DNA of 64,000 nt, from contig CAIXLY010000062.1 of the NCBI GenBank assembly GCA_903920455.1, positions 1-64,000 of the forward strand. The letters are read 5' to 3'. Positions within the stretch are counted from its first letter, which is position 1; every line of letters begins with the position of its first letter. Source of the DNA: an uncultured bacterium. GTDB taxonomy: Bacteria > Bacteroidota > Bacteroidia > Chitinophagales > Chitinophagaceae. The position numbers and the translations under genes are program-made. The notes under the pieces were generated by a model. The model did not search any database. It had not been told where the DNA came from and saw nothing but the letters and a program-made list of their open reading frames with translations. Positions 55,880 to 64,000 of this stretch are shown in pieces.

Positions 55880-58306
55880 TTATTTTCTAATTTCTGCATT
55901 GAGCTGCATTTCAAAATTATTGGTGATGATGTTCATCATCTTGTCAATCTCTTCATCTTTCATGGTTTTGCTTTCATCAAGAAAAGTAAAATTCATGGCA
56001 AGGGATTGTTTGTCTTTACCAAGTTTTTCATTTTTGAAAACATCAAACAACCTAAAGCTTTTTAATTGAGGTATGGCAAGTTTCTTAAGGGTGTTCTCAA
56101 TATCTGAATAAGGGAGATGATTGTCTGTAACAAAGGAAAGGTCGCGTTGAACCGCAGGAAATTTAGAGATTTCCTTGTAGCGAATAATTTCTTTTTTGCT
56201 TGCTTTGAGCCAAGCTTGCCAGTTGATATCTGCATACCAGACTGGAACCCTGATGTCAAATTTCTTGAGCATACTTTCAGCAGGTCTTCCTATGGTTACC
56301 AGGATGTCCGATTCTGTTGCTCCTGTGAGTATATAATCAAAACGTTCATTTGCTTCTACACTGTAGTTGATTTCATTTATCCCGGATTGTGTTTGTAGTG
56401 AACGCAAAACTCCTTTTAGATAGTATAGGTCAGCCTCCTCCTCTTTTTTATTCCAAGATGTTTCAGTAATCTTTCCAGTTGTGAACAATGCAAGATGATC
56501 CTGTTCGTGGTAGGCTCCTTCTGACTTGGAATATGTTTTTCCAAATTCGAAGAGTTTTAAATTATCGTTTCGGTGATTGAGGTTTCTTGCCATCGTTTGA
56601 AGACCCGTTTCAAGCATGGTGAGGCGAAGTGTATCTAGTTCTGAGCTGAGGTTATTGAGCATCCTCACTGCACTGTTCAATTCATTTGCTGAATAATTCT
56701 CGCTATGCGTAATAGAATTGTTCAGCATTTCGTTGAATCCAATACCTACAAGAACAGTTGAAATTTTTTCACGTAACGGGTAGTCTTGGTTGTTTGTTGT
56801 TACAGAAGGTGAAATGGTAATACTGCCAGGGATTTCGATATTGTCAAACCCATCTATTCTCATGATCTCTTCAATCAAATCAGCAGGGATATGTACATCT
56901 GTCTTGTGGGTTGGGGTCTTGACAGTAATTGATTCATCAGTTTCACTGAGGATATCGAATCCCATTCCCGTTAAGATATTTTTTGTTGTGATCTTCTCAT
57001 ACACCTTACCACTCATTTTAGTTAAGTAAGCGTGATCAAGTTTGATGACAGGTTGTGTTGCAGGTGATGGATAAAGGTCAATAGGATCTGTTTCCACCTT
57101 TCCGTTTGCATATTCAGCAATGAGCAGGGTTGCTTTTTTTAGTGCTTCTAAGGTTTGGCCAATGTCTACACTTTTTTCAAAATGGGTAGCTGCGTCTGTT
57201 CTCAGGTTGTGTCGGAAAGAACTCTTTCTAATGGTTACAGGGTGAAACCATGCGCTTTCTAAAAAGATGTTTCTTGTTGAATCTGTTACGCCACTCTCAA
57301 TCCCTCCAAAAACACCGCCTATACACATAGGCCGACTTGCATCGTCGCAAATCATCAGGTCGCCGGCATCCAGTTTTCTTTCTTTTTCATCCAGACCAAT
57401 AAAAGGGGTTTCTGCATTCAAATTCTTAATCCTCACCCTATTTCCCCCAATCTTTTCAGCATCAAATGCGTGTAAGGGCTGGCCTACATCGTGCAATATA
57501 TAGTTGGTGATGTCTACGATATTATTAATTGGGCGCTGGCCAATTGCTTTCAATCTTTGTTGTATCCATTTTGGAGCAGGCTCCACTTGAATATCCTTGA
57601 TCAGTATACCACTGTACCGCAAGCAATCATCTTGATTTTCTATTTCAACTTCAATGGGACAAGGCTTACCTTTTATAGGGAGGTCATGTTTTAATTTGAT
57701 GAGGGGTTGAATATTGGCTCCTTCATGATGGTTTAGCCAGGAACAAACATCTCTAGCAACCCCAAGGTGACTCATTGCATCACTTCTATTGGGGGTTAAT
57801 CCGATATAAATGATATCATCTTCGTAGGGTTCAAACAATTCAGCAACCTTTATGCCGATTTGCGTTGATGCATCCAATATTCTAATTCCACTATGGTCGG
57901 TGCCTAGTCCAATTTCATCGTCAGCACAGATCATCCCTTGGCTTTCAACTCCCCTGATCTTGGCTAGTTTCATGGTGAGGGAATCTCCAGATGAAGGATA
58001 TATTGTTGTGCCCACTGGAGCAACAATTACTTTTTGCCCGGCAGCTACATTTGGTGCGCCGCATACTATTTGTAATGGATTTGCCGTTCCAATATCGACT
58101 GTTGTTATCGAGAGCCTGTCGGCATTGGGGTGTTTTTCGGCGCTGAGCACCTGGCCGGTTATCAACCCCTGCATATTTCCCTTTACTTCCTGATAGGCTT
58201 CAAGACCTTCTACTTCCAAACCAATGGAATTCAATATCTCCGATAACTTATCGTGACCGATAGGTTTGCTGAAATAATCCATCAGCCATTTGTAAGAAAT
58301 TGTCAT
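55880..58306 (-). CDS. pheT: Phenylalanine--tRNA ligase beta subunit
   Basis: 808 residues, the normal length. Domains in order: a tRNA-binding OB fold (about 40-150; VLSAEKHPNADRLSITTVD), B3/B4 editing domain, B5, a catalytic-like core, and a C-terminal anticodon-binding (FDX-ACB) domain starting near KFPAVQRDLSFV. It pairs with PheS to charge tRNA-Phe. pheS is not in the window. A TATATTTG -7-like box (complement of 58312-58319) lies just upstream of the ATG. Confidence 0.96.
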   Translation of the reverse strand: MTISYKWLMDYFSKPIGHDKLSEILNSIGLEVEGLEAYQEVKGNMQGLITGQVLSAEKHPNADRLSITTVDIGTANPLQIVCGAPNVAAGQKVIVAPVGTTIYPSSGDSLTMKLAKIRGVESQGMICADDEIGLGTDHSGIRILDASTQIGIKVAELFEPYEDDIIYIGLTPNRSDAMSHLGVARDVCSWLNHHEGANIQPLIKLKHDLPIKGKPCPIEVEIENQDDCLRYSGILIKDIQVEPAPKWIQQRLKAIGQRPINNIVDITNYILHDVGQPLHAFDAEKIGGNRVRIKNLNAETPFIGLDEKERKLDAGDLMICDDASRPMCIGGVFGGIESGVTDSTRNIFLESAWFHPVTIRKSSFRHNLRTDAATHFEKSVDIGQTLEALKKATLLIAEYANGKVETDPIDLYPSPATQPVIKLDHAYLTKMSGKVYEKITTKNILTGMGFDILSETDESITVKTPTHKTDVHIPADLIEEIMRIDGFDNIEIPGSITISPSVTTNNQDYPLREKISTVLVGIGFNEMLNNSITHSENYSANELNSAVRMLNNLSSELDTLRLTMLETGLQTMARNLNHRNDNLKLFEFGKTYSKSEGAYHEQDHLALFTTGKITETSWNKKEEEADLYYLKGVLRSLQTQSGINEINYSVEANERFDYILTGATESDILVTIGRPAESMLKKFDIRVPVWYADINWQAWLKASKKEIIRYKEISKFPAVQRDLSFVTDNHLPYSDIENTLKKLAIPQLKSFRLFDVFKNEKLGKDKQSLAMNFTFLDESKTMKDEEIDKMMNIITNNFEMQLNAEIRK

Positions 58307-58322
58307 AAGTGCAAATATAAGG

Positions 58323-58372
58323 AGGTTGAGAGAGGTTTAGAAAGGTTGAGGGAGGTTTAGAGAGGTTTAGTT
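58323..58372. repeat. Five-copy 10-bp tandem repeat upstream of pheT/dnaB
   Basis: Five successive 10-bp units, AGGTTGAGAG, AGGTTTAGAA, AGGTTGAGGG, AGGTTTAGAG and AGGTTTAGTT, alternate TTGAG and TTTAG forms. It lies just upstream of pheT in the 314-bp gap 58307-58620, which otherwise holds no gene that I can see. Confidence 0.85.
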
Positions 58373-58436
58373 GTTTAGGCGTCTAGTCGTTTAGTGCTGA
58401 TCAGCTTAACATCTCAACACCTAAACTTCCCTCAAC
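58345..58436. repeat. Imperfect inverted repeat with nested palindrome
   Basis: GTTGAGGGAGGTTTAG (58345-58360) is inverted at 58421-58436 (15 of 16 bases). A perfect 10-bp palindrome GCTGATCAGC sits between them at 58396-58405. Together they could form a cruciform or long RNA hairpin. Confidence 0.75.
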
Positions 58437-58499
58437 TGTTAACAACACCACACCCGATGTCAACAACCTGCCATTTTCTGTTAATACTCTTGTGGATTG
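58437..58499. other. Phased DnaA-box-like 9-mers upstream of dnaB
   Basis: Four same-direction 9-mers related to TGTGGATAA are present: TGTTAACAA (58437), TGTCAACAA (58458), TGTTAATAC (58479) and TGTGGATTG (58491). The first three are exactly 21 bp apart. An A/T-rich run (58511-58528) follows. This may be a DnaA-bound or origin-like region, but no box is a perfect consensus. Confidence 0.35.
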
Positions 58500-58620
58500 C
58501 GTGTTGTAATTAATGTTTTTTTAAAAACCAAGATGCTTGGCAGCTAGATGGTATATTCGCTTATGGCAGGCAGATGCTATAAAAAAGCAAAAGTTTCAAA
58601 AGTCATAAACAAGTGAAACG

Positions 58621-60180
58621 ATGGATACAACGAATCTAAATAGGGATAGGAGAAACAAGAGAAAGACGGGTACTGAGTTCAATTCATTAGCATATGGAAA
58701 GGTGCCTCCTCAGTCGCGAGAGCTTGAGGAAGCTGTGTTGGGTGCTGTGATGCTGGAGCGTGCTGCTTTTGATATCGTTATCAATATTTTGAAGCCTGAG
58801 TGTTTTTATGTGGATGCACACCAATTAATTTTTAGTGCAATCGTTAGGTTGAATGGTGAAAGCAAACCAATTGACTTGCTTACCGTTGTTGAAGAGCTCA
58901 AGGCAATGGAAATGCTTGATCAGGTAGGTGGACCATATTATATTTCCAAACTTACCAATGCTGTTGTATCTGCCGCAAATATTGAGGCCCATGCCCGTAT
59001 CGTGCAAGAGAAGTTTATTCAGCGAGAGCTTATACGCATCAGCAGTGAAATTATTACGGACGCATACGATGAATCTACAGACGTGTTTGAATTGCTTGAT
59101 AGTGCAGAGCAGAAGTTATTCGAGATCGCAAACAATCAACTAAAAAAAGAATTTGATACACTTGGAAGAAGTGTAATGGATACCCTTAACCGCATTGATG
59201 AAATGCGTGCGAGGAATGAAGACATCACGGGTGTTCCTTCAGGATTTCCTAGTCTGGATAATACCACATATGGCTGGCAGAAGTCGGATCTAATCATCCT
59301 GGCTGCACGTCCATCTGTGGGTAAGACAGCCTTTGCGCTAAACTTGGCCAGGAATGCTGCAATGCATCCAACCAAGCCAACTTCAGTTGCATTCTTTAGT
59401 TTGGAGATGAGTACAGGACAGCTTGTTCAACGTATTTTGTCTGCTGAGAGTGAGATCTATCTTTCAAAAATCTCAAGAGGACGGATGGAAGATTATGAGA
59501 TGCAGCAATTATACAAGAAGGGAATTGAACCACTGACTAAAGCCCAATTGTTTATTGATGATTCTGCTGCGCTAAATATTTTTGAGTTGCGTGCGAAATG
59601 CCGCAGGCTAAAAAGTTTGCATAACGTAGGGCTTATCATAATAGATTATCTCCAGCTCATGAGTGGTTCGAGTGAGAATAGGAATTCAAACAGGGAGCAA
59701 GAGATCAGCACGATTTCCAGAAACCTCAAGCAGTTGGCCAAAGAGCTTCAGGTTCCCATCATTGCCCTCAGCCAGTTGAGTCGTGAAGTTGAAAAAAGAA
59801 AAGAGAGCAACAAGGTTCCTCAGCTTTCAGATCTTCGTGAATCGGGTGCAATCGAGCAAGATGCTGATATGGTGATGTTTCTGTACAGACCAGATTATTA
59901 TGACATCACCACCAATGATATGGGGGAGGATACCAAGGGTGATGTATTTGTAAAGATTGCAAAGCACCGTAATGGTTCATTGGAAAATATCAAATTGAAA
60001 GCGAAGCTGCATATCCAAAAATTTGAGGAACACGAGAGTCTTGATCCATTTGGAAGAGGCATGCCCGAAGGCGGAAACTGGAAACCTGTCTCTGAAGATC
60101 CAGGAGCCAAGCTTTTTATTCAAAAGGGTAGCAGGATGAATGATGCTGGCGATGCCGACATTGAGGATACTCCTTTCTAG
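58621..60180 (+). CDS. dnaB: Replicative DNA helicase DnaB
   Basis: 519 residues. The N-terminal DnaB domain begins at PPQSRELEEAVLGAVM. The RecA-like C-terminal domain carries Walker A AARPSVGKTAFALN, VAFFSLEMS, LIIIDYLQLM (Walker B) and DLRESGAIEQDADMV. DnaB is the hexameric helicase of the fork. There is no intein. The 314-bp upstream region holds repeats and DnaA-box-like sequences described separately. Confidence 0.97.
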   Translation: MDTTNLNRDRRNKRKTGTEFNSLAYGKVPPQSRELEEAVLGAVMLERAAFDIVINILKPECFYVDAHQLIFSAIVRLNGESKPIDLLTVVEELKAMEMLDQVGGPYYISKLTNAVVSAANIEAHARIVQEKFIQRELIRISSEIITDAYDESTDVFELLDSAEQKLFEIANNQLKKEFDTLGRSVMDTLNRIDEMRARNEDITGVPSGFPSLDNTTYGWQKSDLIILAARPSVGKTAFALNLARNAAMHPTKPTSVAFFSLEMSTGQLVQRILSAESEIYLSKISRGRMEDYEMQQLYKKGIEPLTKAQLFIDDSAALNIFELRAKCRRLKSLHNVGLIIIDYLQLMSGSSENRNSNREQEISTISRNLKQLAKELQVPIIALSQLSREVEKRKESNKVPQLSDLRESGAIEQDADMVMFLYRPDYYDITTNDMGEDTKGDVFVKIAKHRNGSLENIKLKAKLHIQKFEEHESLDPFGRGMPEGGNWKPVSEDPGAKLFIQKGSRMNDAGDADIEDTPF

Positions 60181-60202
60181 AAAAGTTTATCAGGTTGAGT
60201 TT

Positions 60203-60898
60203 ATGAGCGCATTACCCTTATTTTATTTTCCTTCACTTCAACAGACTTCTGGTTCGGTGTTGCTCGATGAAGAAACCAGACGTCATGCTATTACTGTACT
60301 GCGCATGCAGCCTCAAGAATCCATCATGCTTACTGATGGCTTGGGCGTTTCAGCGATAGCAACAATCGATAAAGCAGATAAAAAATCTCTTCTTGTTAGC
60401 ATAGTCAAGGTAGAGCATCACCCAGCTCCTGAAAGGAAAATAATGCTTGGCGTTTCATTGTTAAAGAATGGTGCCAGATTTGAGTGGATGCTTGAAAAAG
60501 TTACTGAAATTGGCATTACAGAAATTTTTCCAATCCTATCTGAAAGGACAGAACGTCAGCACTTCCGTCAGGAACGTTTCCAGCAAATTATTGTAAGTGC
60601 ATCGTTGCAATCTGGCAGATTCCATTTTCCAGTTTTGAACGCACCAATAAAATTTTCTAGCCTTTTTGATATTCAACTTCCTGCCGCAAGGTTCATTGCT
60701 CACTGCATGGAAGGACAAAAGCATAAGCTGCTTGGCCAGCATGAAGACAGTATTGTATTGGTTGGTCCGGAAGGGGATTTTACAGAGGCTGAATTAGATC
60801 TTGCAATACAGCATTCATTCGTTCCCGTAAGTCTGGGTGATACAAGGCTGCGCAGCGAAACAGCAGGAGTAGTTGCGGCAACCATGTTAAGGCCCTGA
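60203..60898 (+). CDS. rsmE: 16S rRNA (uracil(1498)-N(3))-methyltransferase
   Basis: 231 residues from the ATG at 60203 (MSALPLFYFPSL), 23 bp after dnaB's stop; an upstream in-frame ATG lies inside dnaB and is unlikely. It has an N-terminal PUA-like domain (HAITVLRM) and a C-terminal SPOUT methyltransferase fold with the knot segment LVGPEGDFTEAE and LGDTRLRSETAGV. RsmE methylates U1498 of 16S rRNA. It is probably co-transcribed with dnaB. Confidence 0.95.
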   Translation: MSALPLFYFPSLQQTSGSVLLDEETRRHAITVLRMQPQESIMLTDGLGVSAIATIDKADKKSLLVSIVKVEHHPAPERKIMLGVSLLKNGARFEWMLEKVTEIGITEIFPILSERTERQHFRQERFQQIIVSASLQSGRFHFPVLNAPIKFSSLFDIQLPAARFIAHCMEGQKHKLLGQHEDSIVLVGPEGDFTEAELDLAIQHSFVPVSLGDTRLRSETAGVVAATMLRP

Positions 60899-60901
60899 AT
60901 A

Positions 60902-61957
60902 TTATTTTGCTAAAGCACGACAGATTCTTTTTGCTATTGTCGGTCCTTCATAGATGAAGCCAGTCCACACCTGAACAAGCGATGCACCTGCATCCATTTT
61001 TTCTTTTGCATCTTCTCCGGTAAAGATCCCCCCACTTGCGATTACAGGTATCTTTCCTTGGGTTAAGGAAATGATTGTTTTCAGTATTTGATCTGATGTT
61101 TCTTTAAGCGGACGGCCACTTAGTCCACCCATTCCAATTTTCTCAGACAATTCTTGTGAAGAAACGGAGAGTTGTTCTCTTGATATGGTGGTGTTGCTTG
61201 AAACAATGCCATCCAGTTTAACGATCGTAGCAATTTCTGCGATGTCGATTAATTGTTCATTGGTGAGGTCTGGTGCAATCTTAAGTAAGATTGGTTTTTG
61301 CGTGGCTCTTTTTGCATTATGTTCCCGGAGTGTTCCGAGAATTTTTAGCAACGAATCTTTGTCTTGCAATGCCCTTAATCCTGGTGTGTTTGGTGAGCTA
61401 ACATTGACTACAAAATAGTCAACCACATCAAAAAGTTCATTGAAGCAGAGCAGGTAGTCTTTCCATGCATCTTCATTTGGGGTGACTTTATTCTTCCCAA
61501 TATTTCCACCGATAATCATGCGCTTGCCGGACGGGGTTCCTTCATTTTTCACTTTCCATGTTGTAAGCCTTTCCTTGATTGCAGCTACACCATCATTATT
61601 AAAACCCATTCTGTTGATGAGTGCCTTGTCTGCCGGAAGTCTAAAAAGCCTAGGTTTTTCATTTCCTTCTTGGGCTAGTGGAGTAACTGTACCTATTTCA
61701 ACGAAACCGAAACCCAATGTTTCCAATTCTCTTAAGTAAGCTGCATTCTTGTCAAATCCTGCACCCAAGCCAACTGGATTTTTAAATTTCAATCCGAATA
61801 GTGCTGTTTCAAGTGAAGGAAAATCTTGACTAAACCATGCGCTAATCAGTTTTCGGATTGGACTGATGGAGCAGGATGTTTTCAGCAGGTTCATTGAAAC
61901 GTAGTGCGCTTTCTCAGCATCAAGTAGGAAAAGGGTATTTCGCAGCAGGGCGTACAT
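60902..61957 (-). CDS. pyrD: Dihydroorotate dehydrogenase (quinone), class 2
   Basis: 351 residues. An N-terminal helical extension (MYALLRNTLFLLDAEKAHY) typical of class 2 attaches the enzyme to the membrane. FMN and substrate sites lie in PVGLGAGFDKNAAY, NRMGFNNDG and VNVSSPNTPGLR (catalytic Ser) and a C-terminal GGIFTGEDAKEKMDAGASLVQ motif. It oxidises dihydroorotate to orotate in pyrimidine synthesis, passing electrons to quinone. It converges on rsmE with a 3-bp gap. Confidence 0.96.
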   Translation of the reverse strand: MYALLRNTLFLLDAEKAHYVSMNLLKTSCSISPIRKLISAWFSQDFPSLETALFGLKFKNPVGLGAGFDKNAAYLRELETLGFGFVEIGTVTPLAQEGNEKPRLFRLPADKALINRMGFNNDGVAAIKERLTTWKVKNEGTPSGKRMIIGGNIGKNKVTPNEDAWKDYLLCFNELFDVVDYFVVNVSSPNTPGLRALQDKDSLLKILGTLREHNAKRATQKPILLKIAPDLTNEQLIDIAEIATIVKLDGIVSSNTTISREQLSVSSQELSEKIGMGGLSGRPLKETSDQILKTIISLTQGKIPVIASGGIFTGEDAKEKMDAGASLVQVWTGFIYEGPTIAKRICRALAK

Positions 61958-62013
61958 GTTACGAAGGTAAAGGATAACACAGAGACGAAAACAAATTATG
62001 GCTAATCACTTAA

Positions 62014-62071
62014 GATGACAGTGAAAGGGGGCGCTGCGCTCGATATGACAGCGTGGGGGTGGGGATGACAG
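62014..62071. repeat. Degenerate dispersed-type ATGACAG repeats
   Basis: ATGACAG occurs at 62015, 62045 and 62065. On the - strand the middle unit extends to CTGTCATATCGAGCGCAGC, similar to the TGTCATnnnGAGCG-type intergenic repeats seen in many bacterial genomes. It occupies most of the pyrD-oxidoreductase gap (61958-62174). Confidence 0.4.
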
Positions 62072-62174
62072 ATTAAGGTGTTGGGATGAACTCTAGGCAG
62101 ACTTTCATTTTATGGTTAACTTTAATGCCAAATCACGAAGTGATTTTTAAACTACATAAATAAAAGGAATAGTT

Positions 62175-63254
62175 ATGAGCAATTCGGTATCGCTTCGTGT
62201 TCTCGTTGTTGGTTGTGGTAATATGGGTGCGTCGCATGCGATGGCATATAAAACTATGGATGGTGTTGAGATCTGTGGCATTGTATCAACAGGAAAGAGT
62301 AAGGATATATTGAACGAAAAACTTGGCGGAGGATATCCGCTTTTCATTGATTATGCAGAGGCGCTCGACAAGACTGCTCCAGATGCTGTTTGTATATCTA
62401 CCTATCCTGATACCCATGAGTCTTTTGCCATCATGGCATTTGAAAAGGGTTGTCATGTTTTTATCGAGAAGCCTATTGCGGATAGTGTTCAAGGTGCAGA
62501 GCGGGTGGCTGCTGCAGCAAAAAAAGCAGGAAAGAAATTAGTGGTTGGTTATATCCTTCGTCATCATCCTTCATGGATCAAGTTCATTGAGCTCGCTCAA
62601 CAATTGGGGAAGCCTCTGGCAATGCGCATGAATCTCAATCAACAGAGTCATGGATACATGTGGGATGTTCATCGCAATTTGATGAAGAGCTTAAGTCCAA
62701 TTGTAGATTGCGGAGTACATTATATCGATGTAATGTGTCAGATGGTTAGATCAAAGCCAATACAGGTTTCAGCCATTGGGGCCAGGCTGACGAATGATAT
62801 CCCTGAAGGAAATTACAACTACGGCCAATTGCAAATTCGTTTTGAAGATGGCTCGGTAGGTTGGTATGAAGCAGGCTGGGGCCCAATGATCAGTGAAACC
62901 GCTTTCTTTATAAAAGATGTAATTGGTCCGGATGGTTCTGTGTCTATTGTTGCCAAGGAAGCTGGATCTTCAGGTAAGTCAGATTCTGTAGCTGCACATA
63001 CCAAGACTGAATCTTTGCGGAGACACTATGCAAGCATTGATGCATCTAACGAATTTACACGCAAGGACGAATGGATTGACCTTACAGACGAGCCAGATCA
63101 TCAGGAACTTTGCAACCGTGAGCAGGCCTATTTTCTTAATGCAATTCTTCAAGATATTGATTTGACAGACCATGTCGAAGATGCTGTAAATAGTCTTCGT
63201 ATTGCATTTGCCTGCGATGAGAGTGTACGAACAGGGATGGCGGTAAAACTCTAA
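62175..63254 (+). CDS. Gfo/Idh/MocA family oxidoreductase
   Basis: 359 residues. The N-terminal Rossmann domain begins VLVVGCGNMGASHAMAY, with a later FIEKPIADS segment holding the conserved EKP lysine. The C-terminal substrate-binding domain has VDCGVHYIDVMCQM with its conserved His. It should oxidise or reduce a sugar or inositol derivative with NAD(P). No signal peptide. The neighbourhood (pyrD, antiporter) gives no hint of substrate. Confidence 0.9.
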   Translation: MSNSVSLRVLVVGCGNMGASHAMAYKTMDGVEICGIVSTGKSKDILNEKLGGGYPLFIDYAEALDKTAPDAVCISTYPDTHESFAIMAFEKGCHVFIEKPIADSVQGAERVAAAAKKAGKKLVVGYILRHHPSWIKFIELAQQLGKPLAMRMNLNQQSHGYMWDVHRNLMKSLSPIVDCGVHYIDVMCQMVRSKPIQVSAIGARLTNDIPEGNYNYGQLQIRFEDGSVGWYEAGWGPMISETAFFIKDVIGPDGSVSIVAKEAGSSGKSDSVAAHTKTESLRRHYASIDASNEFTRKDEWIDLTDEPDHQELCNREQAYFLNAILQDIDLTDHVEDAVNSLRIAFACDESVRTGMAVKL

Positions 63255-63342
63255 GCGTCTTATTGTTTTTATACAGTTATTTTAAACTTGGTTTTGCACT
63301 TGCTTTTTTTCAAACGAGTAGGGGTTAACTTGCAATAGGATT

Positions 63343-64000
63343 ATGACACACTTACCTATTTTGATCGAAGACCTTGCTCTAATTCTTGGTGCTGCAGGTA
63401 TAGTGACACTCCTATTTAAGCGCGTTAAGCAACCGATTGTTTTGGGTTATATTTTAGTGGGCTTGCTGGTAGGGCCCAATGTCAATTTATTTCCTTCAGT
63501 AGTTGATGCTGAGAGTATAAAAACCTGGGCTGACATAGGTGTTATTTTTCTGCTTTTTGCCCTTGGACTCGAGTTTAGTTTTAAAAAACTGCTGAAGATT
63601 GGTGGCTCTGCAGCCATTACAGGTGTAGTCGAACTGATCTGTATGATGCTCCTTGGTTATTCCTTGGGAGTGATGCTCAATTGGTCTATGATGGACAGTA
63701 TTTTCCTTGGCGGCATAATTGCAATTTCTTCCACTACCATTATCTTTCGCGCCTTTGATGAACTCGGATTGAAGTCTCAGCAGTTCACCGGCTTGGTATT
63801 GGGTGTGTTGATTATTGAGGATTTAGTTGCAATCCTTCTTATGGTATTGCTTTCTACGGTTGCCGTAAGTCAGCAATTTCAGGGTGTGCCGATGCTGATT
63901 TCTATGCTAAAGCTGCTGCTCTTTCTTTCCATCTGGTTTATTACGGGCATTTTTCTATTGCCAACTTTTCTAAAAAGAATTTCAAGACTGCTGAGCAGTG
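63343..64000 (+). CDS. Kef/CPA2-type cation:proton antiporter (3' truncated by window)
   Basis: The first ~219 residues of a monovalent cation:proton antiporter, from ATG 63343 and open to the window end. It begins MTHLPILIEDLALILGAAGI. The first membrane segments match the CPA2 family: QPIVLGYILVGLLVGPNV, IFLLFALGLEFSFKKL and IAISSTTIIFRAFDELGL, then VLGVLIIEDLVAILLMVLL with the paired acidic residues of the ion site. It may exchange K+ or Na+ for protons; the regulatory C-terminus is outside the window. Confidence 0.88.
   Translation, partial: MTHLPILIEDLALILGAAGIVTLLFKRVKQPIVLGYILVGLLVGPNVNLFPSVVDAESIKTWADIGVIFLLFALGLEFSFKKLLKIGGSAAITGVVELICMMLLGYSLGVMLNWSMMDSIFLGGIIAISSTTIIFRAFDELGLKSQQFTGLVLGVLIIEDLVAILLMVLLSTVAVSQQFQGVPMLISMLKLLLFLSIWFITGIFLLPTFLKRISRLLSS

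Noticed and set aside
58323-58372. Possible CRISPR array
   Set aside because: Units are only 10 bp with no unique spacers, and no cas genes are in the window.

Overview
The window looks like a contiguous piece of a Bacteroidota (Bacteroidetes) chromosome, with no phage, plasmid, insertion sequence or CRISPR array visible. The main grounds are type IX secretion (T9SS) genes (porU-porV, a PorP/SprF-family gene, porX), a fused lpxC-fabZ, bshA, a Bacteroidota-style RNase Y, several families largely confined to this phylum (DUF4292, DUF4293, DUF6427), and promoters of the TTTG-N19-TAnnTTTG type, as upstream of rplS. A Chitinophagales/Sphingobacteriales-like lineage is plausible, but the sequence alone does not settle it. 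Both ends cut genes: porU lacks its 5' part and a Kef-type antiporter lacks its 3' part.

Layout. 0-7 kb: porU-porV, then ispF, dut, a DUF4292 lipoprotein and an EnvC-like protein, all on +. 6.8-19 kb: bshA, an RsmI-like methylase, an EI24 membrane protein, a DASS transporter, a PorP/SprF protein, upp, anmK, an Nramp-like transporter, a Tat-exported sugar isomerase-like protein and uvrA. 19-28 kb: an ECF sigma factor, then a leftward run of a large secreted protein, a DUF6427 membrane protein, purQ and two DsbD-type genes, followed by kup and a LolA-like protein. 28.7-31.5 kb: a small cassette of a flavin monooxygenase, an alpha/beta hydrolase and an acetoacetate-decarboxylase-family protein. 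31.5-38.6 kb: a DUF4293 protein, glyA and the leftward lipid A cluster HD protein-lpxD-lpxC/fabZ-lpxA-ABC ATPase. porX, the T9SS response regulator, is divergent from this cluster. 40-46.7 kb: three small + strand genes, then the leftward proteostasis operon tig-clpP-clpP-clpX, which ends in a 58-codon gene. 46.7-58.3 kb: tRNA-Leu(UAG), rel/spoT, purA, an acidic protein, gatA, tatA, rplS, rny, zapA, a lone T9SS-sorting-domain-like protein, a coiled-coil protein and pheT. 58.6-64 kb: dnaB, rsmE, pyrD, a Gfo/Idh/MocA oxidoreductase and the antiporter.

How the parts work together. Several modules serve the envelope: protein export to the surface (PorU/PorV, with PorX as regulator), lipid A synthesis (T9SS cargo is attached to a form of LPS), peptidoglycan recycling and hydrolase control (AnmK, EnvC-like), Tat export (TatA) and periplasmic thiol reduction (DsbD). 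The rest is housekeeping: nucleotide synthesis, translation, replication, repair, stringent response and proteolysis.

The least explained piece is the only gap above 300 bp, 58307-58620 between pheT and dnaB. It holds a five-copy 10-bp tandem repeat, long imperfect inverted repeats and a run of DnaA-box-like 9-mers, three of them exactly 21 bp apart. Other items worth a second look are the lone sorting-domain protein, the 58-codon gene ending the Clp operon, the Nramp-like transporter lacking the classical metal-binding motifs, and the monooxygenase/hydrolase/decarboxylase cassette. I did not identify a clearly new defence or mobile system.
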